Positions 11,289-23,190 of a stretch of DNA of 64,000 nt are shown here, piece by piece (position 1 is the first letter of the stretch; the number at the start of each line of letters is the position of its first letter). A model generated the notes under the pieces. It was not told where the DNA came from. It did no database searches and was given only the letters and a program-made list of their open reading frames with translations. The translations under genes were made by a program, and so were the position numbers. Origin of the DNA: Seriola aureovittata (Eukaryota > Chordata > Actinopteri > Carangiformes > Carangidae); contig NC_079386.1 in NCBI RefSeq assembly GCF_021018895.1, positions 18,971,552 to 19,035,551 on the forward strand. Reading direction: 5' to 3'.

Positions 11289-12675
11289 CCCGGGACGAGC
11301 GACGGGGGAAGCAGCAACAAACGGACAATGAAAACCACTTACATTATTTTTGGACTTGGTGGAGGGAAGAGAAGTGGGCCAGAGAAGACCCCGTTTAATT
11401 CTGGGCCAGATCTGGATTTGTTTCCCTATAAAGACTGATGCATGTTGTTGACATTGACCTTTGGTTTGTTGCATGTGCCCATGTGACCCAGAGTCACAAC
11501 CCGACGTTTAGGTGGCATCACATTACACACTGACAAGAGGAAAACGCAGTGGCAGGAAGCAGCCAGCAGGTGGCAGATAACACCAGTATCAGCATGTGAC
11601 ATAAAGACAGAGAGGACGTCTGCAGAAACAACTTCATCCATTTATGGAAATGGCTTTATACCGAGGAACCACGTGAACGCTCGGCTTCATCATTCAGATG
11701 AAAACAATGCAAATGAATATTTGTTTTTGGTTTTGTGTGTCATGTAGTTTTAGTCACGAATCTGCAGAGTTGGTTTTCTTTCACTTGAGGTTTCGTATCA
11801 TCATCATTAAATCAAGGCTCTGACGAGCTGTTTCTATTAACTGAAGTGGAAAGAATCCACGACATGAGAGTGAAGTGGAGCCCAGTATGTGACCCTCCCT
11901 TCATGAGTAACCTCGTCACTATTTTAGTTTCACTTTTGTATTTAGAGGGGGGGCAATATGATCTTACCTCAGGGGCCACTTAGTAGCTCCACCTCGGGGT
12001 CAGCGAGGTCAATAATGTCCTCAACATGATCTGATGTTGCTTTTCTGTCCTGGACATTTGTGCATCTACAGAAATAATGTAAAGAATAAACTGCAACTTT
12101 ATCTTTTCACATTTTTTTTACTTAAACAGGTTGATTATTACATTTTTTTCCTGGATGAAATTAAAGTAGGATCATGAGGAAAAACAATCACGAGTCCGTC
12201 TCATCCCCGTGATTAACGACAGATCACTGATGATCAATGATCAATGAGCTGTTTGTGGTGTTTGTGTTGCTGCTGAACGTTTGTGAAACAGTGTCTGTCT
12301 CCGGATTCAAGACAGATTTTATTCTGATGAAGTGAAAACAAATAAAAACAACAAACAATAAAAAATAAAGACATTTATTTAAAAAACAAATAAAGATGCT
12401 TTAAAGCAGCAGATGTGAGAAAATCACACGAGGAAGAACCAATCAGACTCCTCCAGGTCGCTCCTGACAACGAAGCTTACCTGTCTAAATAGAGGATATA
12501 AGACACTGATGAATATTAGCAGGTGTAACCATCGGTGACCGCAGCGGAGAAACGGCTGTAGTTTAGATTCAGTGTTAAACTCCAGCGTCTGTAAACAAGC
12601 AGGACGAGGTCGAATAAACGACTCTGCAGCTGCTCATAAATATTATATTAATTATAGATGACGTAATATTTGATT
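11289..12675. other. Convergent intergenic region
   Basis: Lies between the stop of ITIM receptor 1 and the stop of V-set gene 2. It should contain both 3' UTRs. AATAAA occurs on the plus strand near 12085 and on the minus strand at 12374-12379. No gene is seen. Confidence 0.6.
12374..12379 (-). terminator. Poly(A) signal of V-set gene 2
   Basis: AATAAA on the minus strand lies about 300 bases after the stop codon at 12676-12678. Confidence 0.45.
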
Positions 12676-12739
12676 TCATTCCTTCATGTTATTTGAGTCA
12701 GGATCCTGTTTGACGTGTTGTTTACCTCTGTGGGATCTG

Positions 12740-12775
<36 letters not shown>

Positions 12776-14540
12776 CAGAGAGCAACAGCAGCGACGGCTG
12801 CAGCTGCTACAGTTTCTTCCTTCAACACTTCTTCCTGCTTCTGTCCGTCTGTGTCTTCTCCAACCGTCGTCTGTCTCCACCACGTGCTTTCAGGTGTTTG
12901 TCCTGAAGAGCAGAGGACAGGTGACAGCTGAAGGACAGGTGACAGCTGGAGGGCACAACAGCATTATCAAATATTCATATTAACATACACCTGCATACAC
13001 CTGGTCTCCACTGACGCACCTGGTCTCCACTGACGCACCTGGTCTCTACTGACTCACCTGGTCTCTACTGACTCACCTGGTCTCTATTGACTCACCTGGA
13101 CTCTACTGACGCACCTGGTCTCTACTGACTCACCTGGTCTCTACTGACTCACCTGGTCTCTACTGACTCACCTGGACTCTACTGACGCACCTGGTCTCTA
13201 CTGACTCACCTGGTCTCCACTGACTCACCTGACTCTGACTCACCTGAGTCTGACTCTACTGACTCACCTGGACTCTACTGACTCACCTGACTCTGACTCT
13301 ACTGACTCACCTGGTCTCTACTGACTCACCTGGACTCTACTGACTCACCTGGTCTCCACTGACTCACCTGGTCTCTACTGACTCACCTGAGTCTGACTCT
13401 ACTGACTCACCTGAGTGTGTGATTGTGAGGTGTCTGATCTCAGAGTGCGTTGATTTGCTGCCTCTCATGTCTCCCAGTGAAACGTAGCAGTCGTACGTCC
13501 CGGCGTCGTTGGCGGTGACGTTCTTCAGGATCAGAGAGGCGTCTCCGTTCTTCATCTCTGGATCTCTCAGCGCCACTCGGCCATGAAAACAGGGAAGCTG
13601 GTAGTTTTCATAGGAGCGCTTGTTTCGGTAGAAATAGACGTAACCGTCCGACCTCATGTCGGGTCGGCTCCACTTCAACACTTGGATGGTTTCACTTTTG
13701 GGACTCTGACACTGAAGAACTGCATTGTGGTCCGGTTTCACCGCCACCTCCTGCTGCCCTGGAGACAAACATGGATATACAGAGAAGAGTTTCCAGCTGC
13801 AGCTCATGTTGCTGTGACAACAGATTCAGCAGCGACCGTCCTGTAACTCGTGTCCTGGTATCTGACACTTCGCTTTGCTAAATTTAGCAGCAGAAACCAG
13901 GACACTGTTAGGAATCTGTTGTTGAGCTGCTGCCGTGAAACTGCGTCACAACTTCACTGAAGGAAACGGAATTCTGTGATTAAGAAGAAATGATTATTCA
14001 TTAGAAATATTTCTTCAGCTCCGTCTGTTATTTTGAAACTGAATCCTGCAGAATATTTTCACGGAGAGGACGAGAGACCGGGTTTCACTCATTTACAGAG
14101 AATATGTCGATATTAATTCCATCTGGATTGTTCCTTAAGGAATTTACAAACCAAACAACAACCTGACAACAGCTCTGTCCCTGTTACTATGTGGACACTG
14201 TCTCACTCCTCGGAGGACACCAGGAGTACGAGGCGCCCCCCAGATGAAAAACCCCTTTGATCAGGACGTGATTGATTAATTGATTATTGATTTTGTTTTT
14301 GTTTCTTCTCCAGTTGTGTTGTTTTTAATCCTGTCAGAAGCTCACACTCAGCTCACACTCAGCTCACACTCAGCTCACACTCAGCTCACACTCAGCTCAC
14401 ACTCAGCTCACACTCAGCTCACACTCAGCTCACACTCAGCTCACACTCAGCTCACACTCAGCTCACACTCAGCTCACACTCAGCTCACCTGCCGTCGCAC
14501 CAGAGAGAAAACAAACCAGGAAAACAATGAGAAGATCCAT
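12676..14540 (-). CDS. V-set gene 2: V-type Ig protein with poly-valine helix
   Basis: Minus-strand, three exons: 14540-14489 (leader), 13758-13411 (V domain), 12902-12676 (stalk, membrane helix, tail), phase 1, 208 residues. Residues 1-17 form the leader (MDLLIVFLVCF). The V domain (18-133) has LKWSRPDM, YFYRNKRS and DAGTYDCYV. The stalk is Glu/Gln/Thr rich. The helix at about 165-188 starts VAAAAVAAVALC and finishes with twelve consecutive valines encoded by 11 GTT repeats plus GTC. The tail is about 20 residues, RSHRGK to NNMKE, without Tyr. A possible alternative donor (AGAG|GTAAAC) follows the helix and could give another tail. Both introns begin directly with tandem arrays that contain the splice-donor sequence. 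Divergent from ITIM receptor 2 across only about 0.86 kb. Confidence 0.85.
12742..12775. repeat. (CAA)n triplet repeat inside the membrane-helix exon
   Basis: Eleven triplets. On the minus strand it is (GTT)n in the valine frame of V-set gene 2. Any of the three minus-strand frames would give Val, Leu or Cys, all membrane-compatible. Confidence 0.9.
12985..13410. repeat. 19-bp minisatellite built from a splice donor
   Basis: About 21 units close to CTCTACTGACTCACCTGGT, with variants and a CTGACTCACCTGAGT sub-form. On the minus strand most units read CAG|GTGAGT. The array starts exactly at the donor of the V exon of V-set gene 2, so it carries roughly 18 copies of a consensus 5' splice site downstream of the real one. 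Confidence 0.9.
14338..14489. repeat. 11-bp minisatellite at the leader-exon donor of V-set gene 2
   Basis: About 14 near-perfect units of AGCTCACACTC. On the minus strand each unit contains GTGAGC, the donor used by the leader exon, and the array abuts that exon. Confidence 0.9.
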
Positions 14541-14620
14541 GAGAGGCGAAGGTGGTGGAGCTGCTGCCGCCGGCAGTGAGGGAAACACTGACCTTTAATA
14601 GTGCTCCGTCTGGTCCAACA

Positions 14621-14803
<183 letters not shown>

Positions 14804-15330
14804 CCTACCTGGAGACTCACTCTCCTTTAAGGACAAAAACGTCCTCATACACAGCAATAAAAAATATCACATATCAACATTATTTTCCTCTTTCACAGAG
14901 TCACATGTTTTAACCAACATCAGTTTTCAGACTAAATATTCCATCATTTTCAGGATTTTAACCCTTTAAATTCCAGTTTGTTTACTCTGTGTCTGTCTGA
15001 GGCTCAGAGCCTCCTCTCTTCTGATTGGCTCACCGACCACTGAGATGGTTTTTATATCTTCTGATGGATCAACACTTCAAATCAAACACAGAAGAAGAAG
15101 AAAGGTGGAGCTTTAACACAGTTTATAGACAGCAGGGCTCACAGCGCCCCCACTGGCAGGATCACACTCTCCTAGAACATTTTAACCTGCTTCATCAAAC
15201 TCATTTACATCCTTCCTATGTGCGTTTTTTTTTTTTTTTTTTGCATTGACTGATGGTTGGTCTCTGAGCTCTCGAGCTAAACTGACCTTCTTCCTGGAAA
15301 CGGCTTGATAGGAAATCACACAGAAGAAAG

Positions 15331-15337
15331 GAGGAAG
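15331..15337 (+). promoter_or_regulatory. ETS/PU.1-like site of ITIM receptor 2
   Basis: GAGGAAG lies 60 bases before the ATG at 15397, the position of the same motif in the other receptor genes. The upstream RUNX-like site is degenerate here (AATCACA at 15314-15320). Confidence 0.4.
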
Positions 15338-15396
15338 TGGGTTCACCAGCTGTGACCTGCTGTAAAGGTCTTGAGCTCAAATCAACATGTGGTACG

Positions 15397-18300
15397 ATGG
15401 GACGACTTCAGTGGCTGCTCTGTAAGTACGATCTGTTCTTTTTGAAGATAGAAAATATCATTTTAGCTCGTGTTGGGGAGGAAACGTTTCAAAGAAATCA
15501 TGTAGTATGAATGAGCAGGAGGGAAACGTGAAGTTAAGGAAGGGTTAATGTCGTAAGGTTCATGTTGGGACAGGAAGTGAAAACATATTAACCACTCGAT
15601 CAGTTGGGGGTGAAGGGATGTCGATGTTGGTCAGTCCACCACCGCCAAGATAGGTTTTATTTTTTTAAGTATATTTTTTGGGGCTTTTTATGCCTTTATT
15701 TGACAGGACAGCAGAGAGAGAGGGAATGACCTGCAGTAAAGGCCGTGGGACTCGAACCTGCGGCAGCGACGACTGTGGCCTCTACACATGATAGATGGGT
15801 TTTATTTAACTATAACAGAAAACCACTGAGCTGCTGTAACTCTCAACTGGAGTTTATTTTACTTATATTTATGTTACCGAAGGGTGATGATCTGTTTAAT
15901 GTTTCATTGTGATCACAGCTTTAAGCAACCATAGCAACCACAGCAACCACAGCAACCATAGCAACCATCTGATATATGAAACTTCATTGAAGGCAGCTGA
16001 ACTTGTATCATGAACCTGGACAAAAGTAAAAGAAGCTTTTGAAGAATGTTAATCTAAGAGTGAGTCACACACACCACAAACTCTCAGTTCGCTTTCTGTG
16101 TCATTTTCCTTCAGTGCTGACTTCGCTGCTGAGCTGCACAACCAACACAGGTCGGTTACCGTTCCTACAAACATCTGTTTCACTATGACTGTGTTCTTCA
16201 GCCACTGGCAGCTCTGTCATGTTTACCTCCCACCATCACGCTCTGCTGGGACTGATGCAATCACCTTGTTTGATTCAGCACTAAGCTTTACTCAGGCCTG
16301 TGTTAACGGTAGAAAATACCTTATTTCTGCACAGTCTTTTCTCTAATATCGTCACTGTGGATGTGTTGTTGCAGTTTCACAAAGACAGACTTCGACTGTG
16401 TCTTAGATACAGTCAGATTTCAGATACATGTCTAAATCCACCCGTTGCACAAAGCACTTTACTGACTATCTTAAGCCAGACTGTGGTACAATGAATTCTG
16501 GGTAAAGTAAGATTTTTCTCAATGTAAACAAAATGGCCGACCCCAGCAGAAAATTGAGAGATGATGGAGAGACAGTTTGTTATAATCGTGAGTCCCTGCT
16601 TTGAATTTCCTTGTGAGGAGTGACGACGTTCGAACTCTAATACTCTGAATTCCCTCCAGCTCTTCTGACGGTGAGTCCCAGCAGCTCTCAGCTGTTTGAA
16701 GAAGACTCTGTCTCTCTGAGCTGTGAGGAGGACGACAGCTCTGCTGGATGGAGGCTGAGGAGGAACACCACCAGAGAAACCAGGACTCAGTGTGACGACT
16801 GGGGAGAATCGGCTGGTTCTTCCTGTAACATCACTCACATCGTCCCATTGGACAGTGGAGTTTACTGGTGTGAGTCCAGAGAGGGAGCAACCAGTAACAG
16901 CATCAGCATCACTGTCACTGGTAAGATCAGACTGTGGAGTCAGTGTTGATGAAGCTGTGTGTAAATGGATGAAATGCTGTAGTTTGTCTGTGTGTTGAGG
17001 TGGAGCAGTGATCCTGCAGAGTCCTGTCCTCCCTGTGATGGAGGGACATGATGTCACTCTGCACTGTAAAACAAAGACCCCTCCCTCCAACCTCCCAGCT
17101 GCTTTCTATAAAGATGGCTCCCTCATCACAGAGACTACAGGTCACATGACCATCCACCATGTTGACAAGTCTGATGAAGGCCTCTACAGCTGTGACATCA
17201 GAGGTCATGGAGAGTCTCCACGCAGCTGGATCACTGTCACAGGTCAGGAGGTCAAAGGTCACGCTTCAGTTGACCTTGTTTGACCTCATTAGTTCAATAA
17301 AAAAGTTTCATTTTGTAACTTTCTGAACAGTGAAATTTATGAATTTAATTAATTTTAGAGAAACCCACCACCACAGCTGGACCTACACCCACCTCTCCTC
17401 CTTCATCCTCCACCTCTCCTCCTTCTCTCACGGTCTTATTGCCTGTTGTATCTGTCTGTGGTCTGGTTCTACTGGTGTTACTGGTTCTACTGGTGTTACT
17501 GGTTCTACTGGTGAGACGATGTGTTCGGAGGAAACAAATAGGTGAGACACAGATTTTACATGATCTAGATGTTACTCTCTGAGGTCTGAGGGTATTATCT
17601 TGATTTATTACATTTATACACATTATTTTTTAGATACTTACATAGAAGATAATACCCGAGTGTTTTATATCCCAATCTCAGCTCTTTCACTAATGACGCC
17701 CCTTTTTGACCCTGTTTACACTGTGCAAAGAGATGATTTGGCCCAAATGCTGAAAAACTGAAGCCCAGTTATTTTGTGAAAACAAACCTTTACTGATGTG
17801 AGTGAAGAGTTCTGATTGGTTTACCAAAGTCTTGGGTTCATAAACATAGTGCAACATGTGAGTGAAGTAGTACATTAATGTATGATAAAGTGTTATCTGT
17901 CACTCTATTTTAACCATATTTTGGAGACTGTCTATTAGTCACGTACGATCTTGCTAGAATATGAAACGGAAGGTGGAGAATCTACAGATTCTCACAACAT
18001 TTAAATCATATTTCTACGCTGTATTATCACAAAGATATTCATAGAAACATCAGTCGAGCTCAGAGGTTTTTAAATTCCAACTACAAAGTGTTTCCTTGAA
18101 TTAAATGTCTATTATTCTTGTTGTTACTTACCTCGTTGTTTATTTTGGTTTGTTCCAGCTGCTGAAGCAAAAGGTGGAGAAGATGAAGATGATGTCAGGT
18201 ACTGTGATGTTGAAATATCACGACATCAACAGCCAATCGGACGGAGCGGAGGAGGTGTTTTTTTTTGTCAGAATGTATTGTTTATTGTATGTTGTTTGTT

Positions 18301-19569
18301 TGATTGCGTGTTGTTTGTTTGGTTGCGTGTTGTTTGTTTGGTTGCGTGTTGTTTGTTTGGTTGCGTGTTGTTTGTTTGGTTGCGTGTTGTTTGGATGGAT
18401 ACGTGTTGTTTGTTTGGTTGCGTGTTGTTTGGATGGTTGCGTGTTGTTTGTTTGGTTGCGTGTTGTTTGGATGGATACGTGTTGTTTGTTTGGTTGCGTG
18501 TTGTTTGTTTGGTTGCGTGTTGTTTGTTTGGTTGCGTGTTGTTTGTTTGTTTGGTTGCGTGTTGTTTGTTTGTTTGGTTGCGTGTTGTTGGTTTGGTTGC
18601 GTGTTGTTTGGATGGTTGCGTGTTGTTGGTTTGGTTGCGTGTTGTTTGGATGGTTGCGTGTTGTTGGTTTGGTTGCGTGTTGTTGGTTTGGTTGCGTGTT
18701 GTTGGTTTGGTTGCGTGTTGTTGGTTTGGTTGCGTGTTGTTGGTTTGGTTGCGTGTTGTTTGTTTGGTTGCGTGTTGTTGTGCAGTGTGAGTTTCTGTGG
18801 GTCCGTCTCTCTCTGCTGTGACTTCGCCCACTTGTTGAACAGAAACTAACAGCTCTGACATCATTCAGTTTCCTGTTACGGTAAAAGTGTTCTTGCTGGT
18901 GTTTCTGTGAAACGCTGCGGAAACAGAGACTCGTCACTGCTTTTACTTCAGCTCTCTGTCTGTTGAAGTTTTACTCAAACAAAATCATTGACCGGATCAT
19001 TTAATACAGTTTGTCTTTAACGGCCCCTGTTTCTTGTCCAGAGACGGATCCAGCTGCTCCGAGAACAGACGGCGTCACTTATGGACAGATTGTCATCAGA
19101 CCAAACAACAGGAGAGGTACAGCTGCTCCTCTTTCATACAGCACACCTCTGCCAGGATCTGGTTCCTCTGGGTTTCAGGGAGGATATAATATAAGACACT
19201 ATCCAGATGCAGTATGGGAAACGTAGGATTGAGTGTGGCCTGGCTTGTTGGAGCTGTGGTCGTCTGCAGCTCTTTTCAGTGTGACTCATCCACTGACCTA
19301 ACAGCACCGCTGCTATCATGGTGACAGACATATTGCATTTCCTATAACTCCTTCACAATAAAAGCCTCCCACTGGGTCGCAAATGGGAAACTTTTAATGT
19401 GAAGCAGTGAGAGAAACTACAGTTCAGACCAGAGATTCAGGTGGAAGATACAAAAGTACTGAGAGCTGAACACTTTGTCCAGGTTTGGACTTTCTTTTCA
19501 GTTCAAGCTGTGTGTGTGTTCTCAGAGTGTCCACCAGAACCAGTGGTTATCTACTCCATTCTTCACTGA
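15397..19569 (+). CDS. ITIM receptor 2: two-Ig receptor with three ITIMs
   Basis: Eight exons: 15397-15421, 16115-16150, 16660-16920 (Ig1), 17000-17242 (Ig2), 17359-17541 (stalk/TM), 18159-18254, 19042-19116, 19526-19569; 320 residues, all phase 1. Ig1 is 21-107 and Ig2 108-188. The helix (about 218-240) is a pure LLV repeat from an 18-base tandem duplication, followed by RRCVRR. The tail has VRYCDV (Tyr264), VTYGQI (Tyr295) and VIYSIL (Tyr316), all matching the ITIM consensus, so this is the copy with most inhibitory motifs. The exon ending at 18254 uses a weak donor (GAG|GTGTTT) beside a large minisatellite, the least certain junction. An earlier ATG at 15387 is out of frame. Confidence 0.85.
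15655..15795. mobile_element. Fragment of a common fish short repeat with tRNA-like box
   Basis: Resembles a widespread fish element: a T-rich start, 'CCTTTATTTGACAGGACAGC', a GA-rich run, then GGGACTCGAACC, which looks like a tRNA B box. Lies in intron 1 of ITIM receptor 2. No intact tRNA fold is claimed. Confidence 0.4.
16373..16545 (-). mobile_element. Dispersed repeat family 1, copy 3 (inverted, shortened)
   Basis: Reverse complement of the right half of copies 1 and 2: CAGTTTCACAAAGAC at one end, then a block with AATGAATTCTGGGTAAA. Lies in the intron before Ig1 of ITIM receptor 2. Confidence 0.6.
17640..18090. mobile_element. Dispersed repeat family 5, copy 1
   Basis: Contains GACCCTGTTTACACTG and GTCACGTACGATCTTG blocks. 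Related sequence is seen near 24590-24800, 28715-29000 (inverted) and 38870-38990. Lies in intron 5 of ITIM receptor 2. Confidence 0.45.
18280..18782. repeat. 19-bp minisatellite (GTTGCGTGTTGTTTGTTTG)n
   Basis: About 26 units of 18-23 bases, differing mainly by GTTT, GGTT and GGAT variants. It starts about 25 bases after the donor of an ITIM exon of ITIM receptor 2. All three frames of the plus strand and two of the minus strand stay open over it; these are not genes. Confidence 0.95.
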
Positions 19570-19811
19570 GGAAGACCGTCACACCTTCGCACCTGTCCTG
19601 TCTCAGGTATGGTATCCTTGAAAAGAAATGTATTTTTGATGCATTTTCAGTAGAGAAAATAAAAATGTTTTTATTTCTGACAGGACAGAGCGGAGCTGAG
19701 CTGCTGTAGGATTCATGACATGACATTTATAAGTTCCTATTTAACAGGATCTAATGTTTAGTTTTTTTACTCAACTCTTTATTTATATTTGATTGGTTTC
19801 TCTGCAGGACC

Positions 19812-19817
19812 AATAAA
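19812..19817 (+). terminator. Poly(A) signal of ITIM receptor 2
   Basis: AATAAA lies 243 bases after the stop codon at 19567-19569. Confidence 0.5.
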
Positions 19818-20695
19818 CTTTGTAAACACATTTCTTGGTTTTCTCCTGTGGTTCTGTGGCTTTCACAAAGACGTGAGGTGGAAAATTTGACTCTGACTCA
19901 GACACGAGAGAACAAAGAGTTCACAGAAACCACAACGACAGACCTGAAACACGACGACAACCTCGGCACTCGGTCACAGTCAACCACTGCTCACGTGACA
20001 GGAAACCTGAACCTAGAACCAGGAATAGAGTCAGAGTTAGTTTGTTTCTTCTGATCACGACCTCATGAAGAGTTTATCCTCGGGACCAGAATCCGGCTGG
20101 TGATTAGACCGCTCAGCTTTAAACCGGCCAATCACAGTGAAGCATGGAACAGGTGGAAAAAAGAATCTCTGGATGACACCTGGAAACCTGAATATTAAGT
20201 AAGTAAAAATATATTTACATAACACCTGTCACAGATAAAACTAAAATCAGTGTTCTACATCATAAAAAATTACAAAAGTTCAAGAACTAGGACAATAAAA
20301 GCAATAAGATGAATAAAGAGCAATCAAATAATAAGGGGGAGATTTAACATCACCATAGTAACCAGATAGATCACCATGGTAACCAGGTTAACCTGCTCAA
20401 CAGCCCTGACCACTGGGACTACAGGATCCTTACTGGGACAAAAGAGTTTTCAATGAGGTGACAGGTCGGTAGAATCAGTTTGCTGTTTGAGAGGCAGCCA
20501 GCAGGGGGCAGCGTCACGCCGTTAAACTGCACTGTGTCTCCTCCCAGGAAGTGGAGGTGAAACACAAAGAAGAGTGAGTACACAGCTCACTCATGATGAT
20601 GTTTGGCTTCTTCCCAGTGGTGCAACATGTGACCTTCATCCGTTTATTTTCTCAGCATGTTCGAGTCATCTGAACAATCATCACATGATCTACAC

Positions 20696-20827
20696 AAAAC
20701 ACACACACACAACACACATAACACACAGCAACACACACAACACACACAACACACATAACACACAGCAACACACACAACACACACAACACACATAACACAC
20801 AGCAACACACACAACACACATAACATA
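20696..20827. repeat. Imperfect CA-type array with a longer unit
   Basis: ACACACAAC, ACATAACAC and ACAGCAAC blocks recur in about three copies of a longer period. Confidence 0.85.
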
Positions 20828-21594
20828 ACATTAAAAAAGCTTTATTATTTCCTGAAACTCACTCTTGAAAAGCAAGATTTAAGCTAACAAGCTATTTTTG
20901 GAACAAACTCCCAACAATAACATTTTTGTAAATCACAGGATTTTTAGAATGATATGTAATTTTAACAAATTTAATTCAGTCATGTCTTTCGCCAAAATCA
21001 ACATTCACATAAGTAAAATTACCTCAATCATTAATCACACTTTTTTTATTTTGTTGTTGTTGTGATTTTACATGAAATTCTGAATTTCTTCATTTTAGAG
21101 TTTTGATGTGATTAATATCAAATACATAACATTTATCTAGTGTAAATAAAATCCACTGTTACTGTTTAACAAGTTATAACTCAGTAGAACAAATCAGGTT
21201 GAACCTGTTTTTGTTTCCCAACCACCAACCGTCTGACGGTGTTTACGTTCTGCACGAGGAGAAAATACATGAAATCAACATTTTCAAAACCAAACCACAT
21301 AAACACAGAAAACTTTCTCAACAACAAAACAAACGACAAAGAAAAATCAAACAAAATAAATGAAAATGAGACATATCTGAGAGTGCGGACTAAAATGTTT
21401 GGACACAAATTCAAATGTAAATATATATACATTTTCAAAAATATACTTTTTAAGCAAATTGAAATGATGAAACTACAGTTCAGATTTTTCAACATACAAA
21501 ATTTGAAAAATATTTTAGCTACAATTCAAAGTTTCTTTTTATGTGCGGGACGTGTTCTGTCCCGGTTTTATTGAACTATCCTTATTATGGAAAA

Positions 21595-21790
21595 CATGAT
21601 ATGTTGATCAATACGTCATTAAAATATCCAATGTTTTTATGCACGAAATAAGAAAGAGGGACAGCTGCAGCTGTTGTACTGTAATAAACTATTGTGAATG
21701 CCGACTGATAAAATTGCGATTTCCTACTTTTGAAGCAATCACAAAGTCTTATTGTTTATTTATTCCCCAATTATTTAAACTCTTTTAGAA
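21595..21790. mobile_element. Dispersed repeat family 6, copy 1
   Basis: Shares AATACGTCATNAAAATATCC and CGACTGATAAAAT blocks, and the order of flanking text, with 50890-51080. Non-coding. Confidence 0.5.
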
Positions 21791-22814
21791 ATGTCCAAAG
21801 ACATACGATCCAGGAAGTCCAGCTGGAGGGACAGATTTATGGGTCTGGTTGGTACTTCTCACAGACAGGAAGTTACCACAGCAGCAACTGTTGAACCAGA
21901 TTCAAGTCGTCTGCCGCCAAACGCTGCATCGTCTTAGATGTCAACAATAAAAAACAGCAGATACGTCGATCTTCAGAGCGAACCGTGAAAATTCAACTAC
22001 AAACGTGTTTGATACTTGGTGCACGTTGGTGTTCAAATCCACAATCGGTCGCAGGAGGAGTGAAATAACACGAGGGGAAGGAATGGATATCTTGTATTGA
22101 TGAGTAACTGGATGATGAGTTTGTAAGTTTCATGATAAACTGATTATACCACACTCAGTCCCTCTTTACTCCATGATCACATTCATTGGTAAATGTAAAG
22201 TTCAGTGGTTCAGAAAATACTTAGATCCCTTCACTTTCAAACTTCTGCTCCCCCAGACCCTTAAATCCAGGACTTTGTAGAAGCCTCTTTGGCAGCAGTT
22301 ACAGGTTGCAGTCTTCTTGGGTGAGTCTCTACACATCTGGATTTGGGCAGTTCATCCTCTTCTTCCCGGCAGATCCTCATTGGATGTGATGCGTCTCTGA
22401 ACCGCCGTCTTCAGGTCTCTCTGCCAACATCGTTGACTGTGCACCGTGATTCAGCTTCAGGTTCGAGTCTTTCAACCTGCTGCTCAACAGTTCATAAACT
22501 CTGCAACATGAAAAGAGTCAGCTACAGATCTCTTAAACATCTTCCCCCCTGTGTGACGTAAGACCAGCATGTCCTCCGTCCATCACTCCCCGTCCTCCAC
22601 AACATGTTGAGCCTGTAACTCGTCCTTCACAGTTCAGCAGCCCCTCCCCCTCACAAAGGGGGTGGGGCTGGTGTGCTGTCTTTCGTCATGGCCTCACTCT
22701 GAGACCAGTCCGACTCGGTTGAAGCTGGTACCAGCTCAGTTTGTGAGGCACAGAAGCGTCTCCACGACGACAAGGTAACAACACAGGGAGAGGAAGGTGA
22801 AGCCACAGCTTCAG

Positions 22815-23190
22815 TGTATAGACTGTAAATGAAGATGGACGTAGCGTCTGTGACGTCACTCACAAGTTTGTGAAGCTCAGAGTGACCTCCTCCGCCGTCG
22901 CGACGTACCTGACCCCGCCCCTGACCCCGCCCCTAACTGCCAGCTAATCCAAAAATGGTCAAACATACACCCACCCACGTGTCACTAAAAGAGGCCACGC
23001 CCGAGAGACCAAAACAGTTTTGTACCAGGCTGTAAACATGTTTATTTCTGCTGTAAAGTTGGAAAGTTTAACATGGGAGTCTATGGGGACTGACTCAGTG
23101 TTGGAGCCAGACTCTAGTGGTCGTTAGAGGAACTGCAGCTTCTGGTTCTTCATGTTGAAGTTTCATTTTTCAGCCTCGGAGGTTGATGCT
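22815..23190. mobile_element. Dispersed repeat family 3, copy 1
   Basis: Very similar to 32023-32478, with blocks such as GGCTGTAAACATGTTTATTT and AACATGGGAGTCTATGGGGA. I recall this as a frequent short repeat in fish genomes. Non-coding. Confidence 0.65.

Noticed and set aside
12686..12931. Plus-strand poly-Thr and poly-Asn frames
   Set aside because: Antisense readings of the (GTT)n helix exon of V-set gene 2.
13003..13410. Resemblance of regular arrays to CRISPR
   Set aside because: Units are head-to-tail with no unique spacers, and the genome is vertebrate.
18105..18937. Several 170-239 residue frames on both strands
   Set aside because: The 19-bp minisatellite lacks stops; the proteins are pure repeats of the unit.
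20546..20580. V-exon-like starts (CCCAG followed by GAAGTGGAGGTGAAA) here and at 42432
   Set aside because: Too short; the frame does not continue into a V domain.
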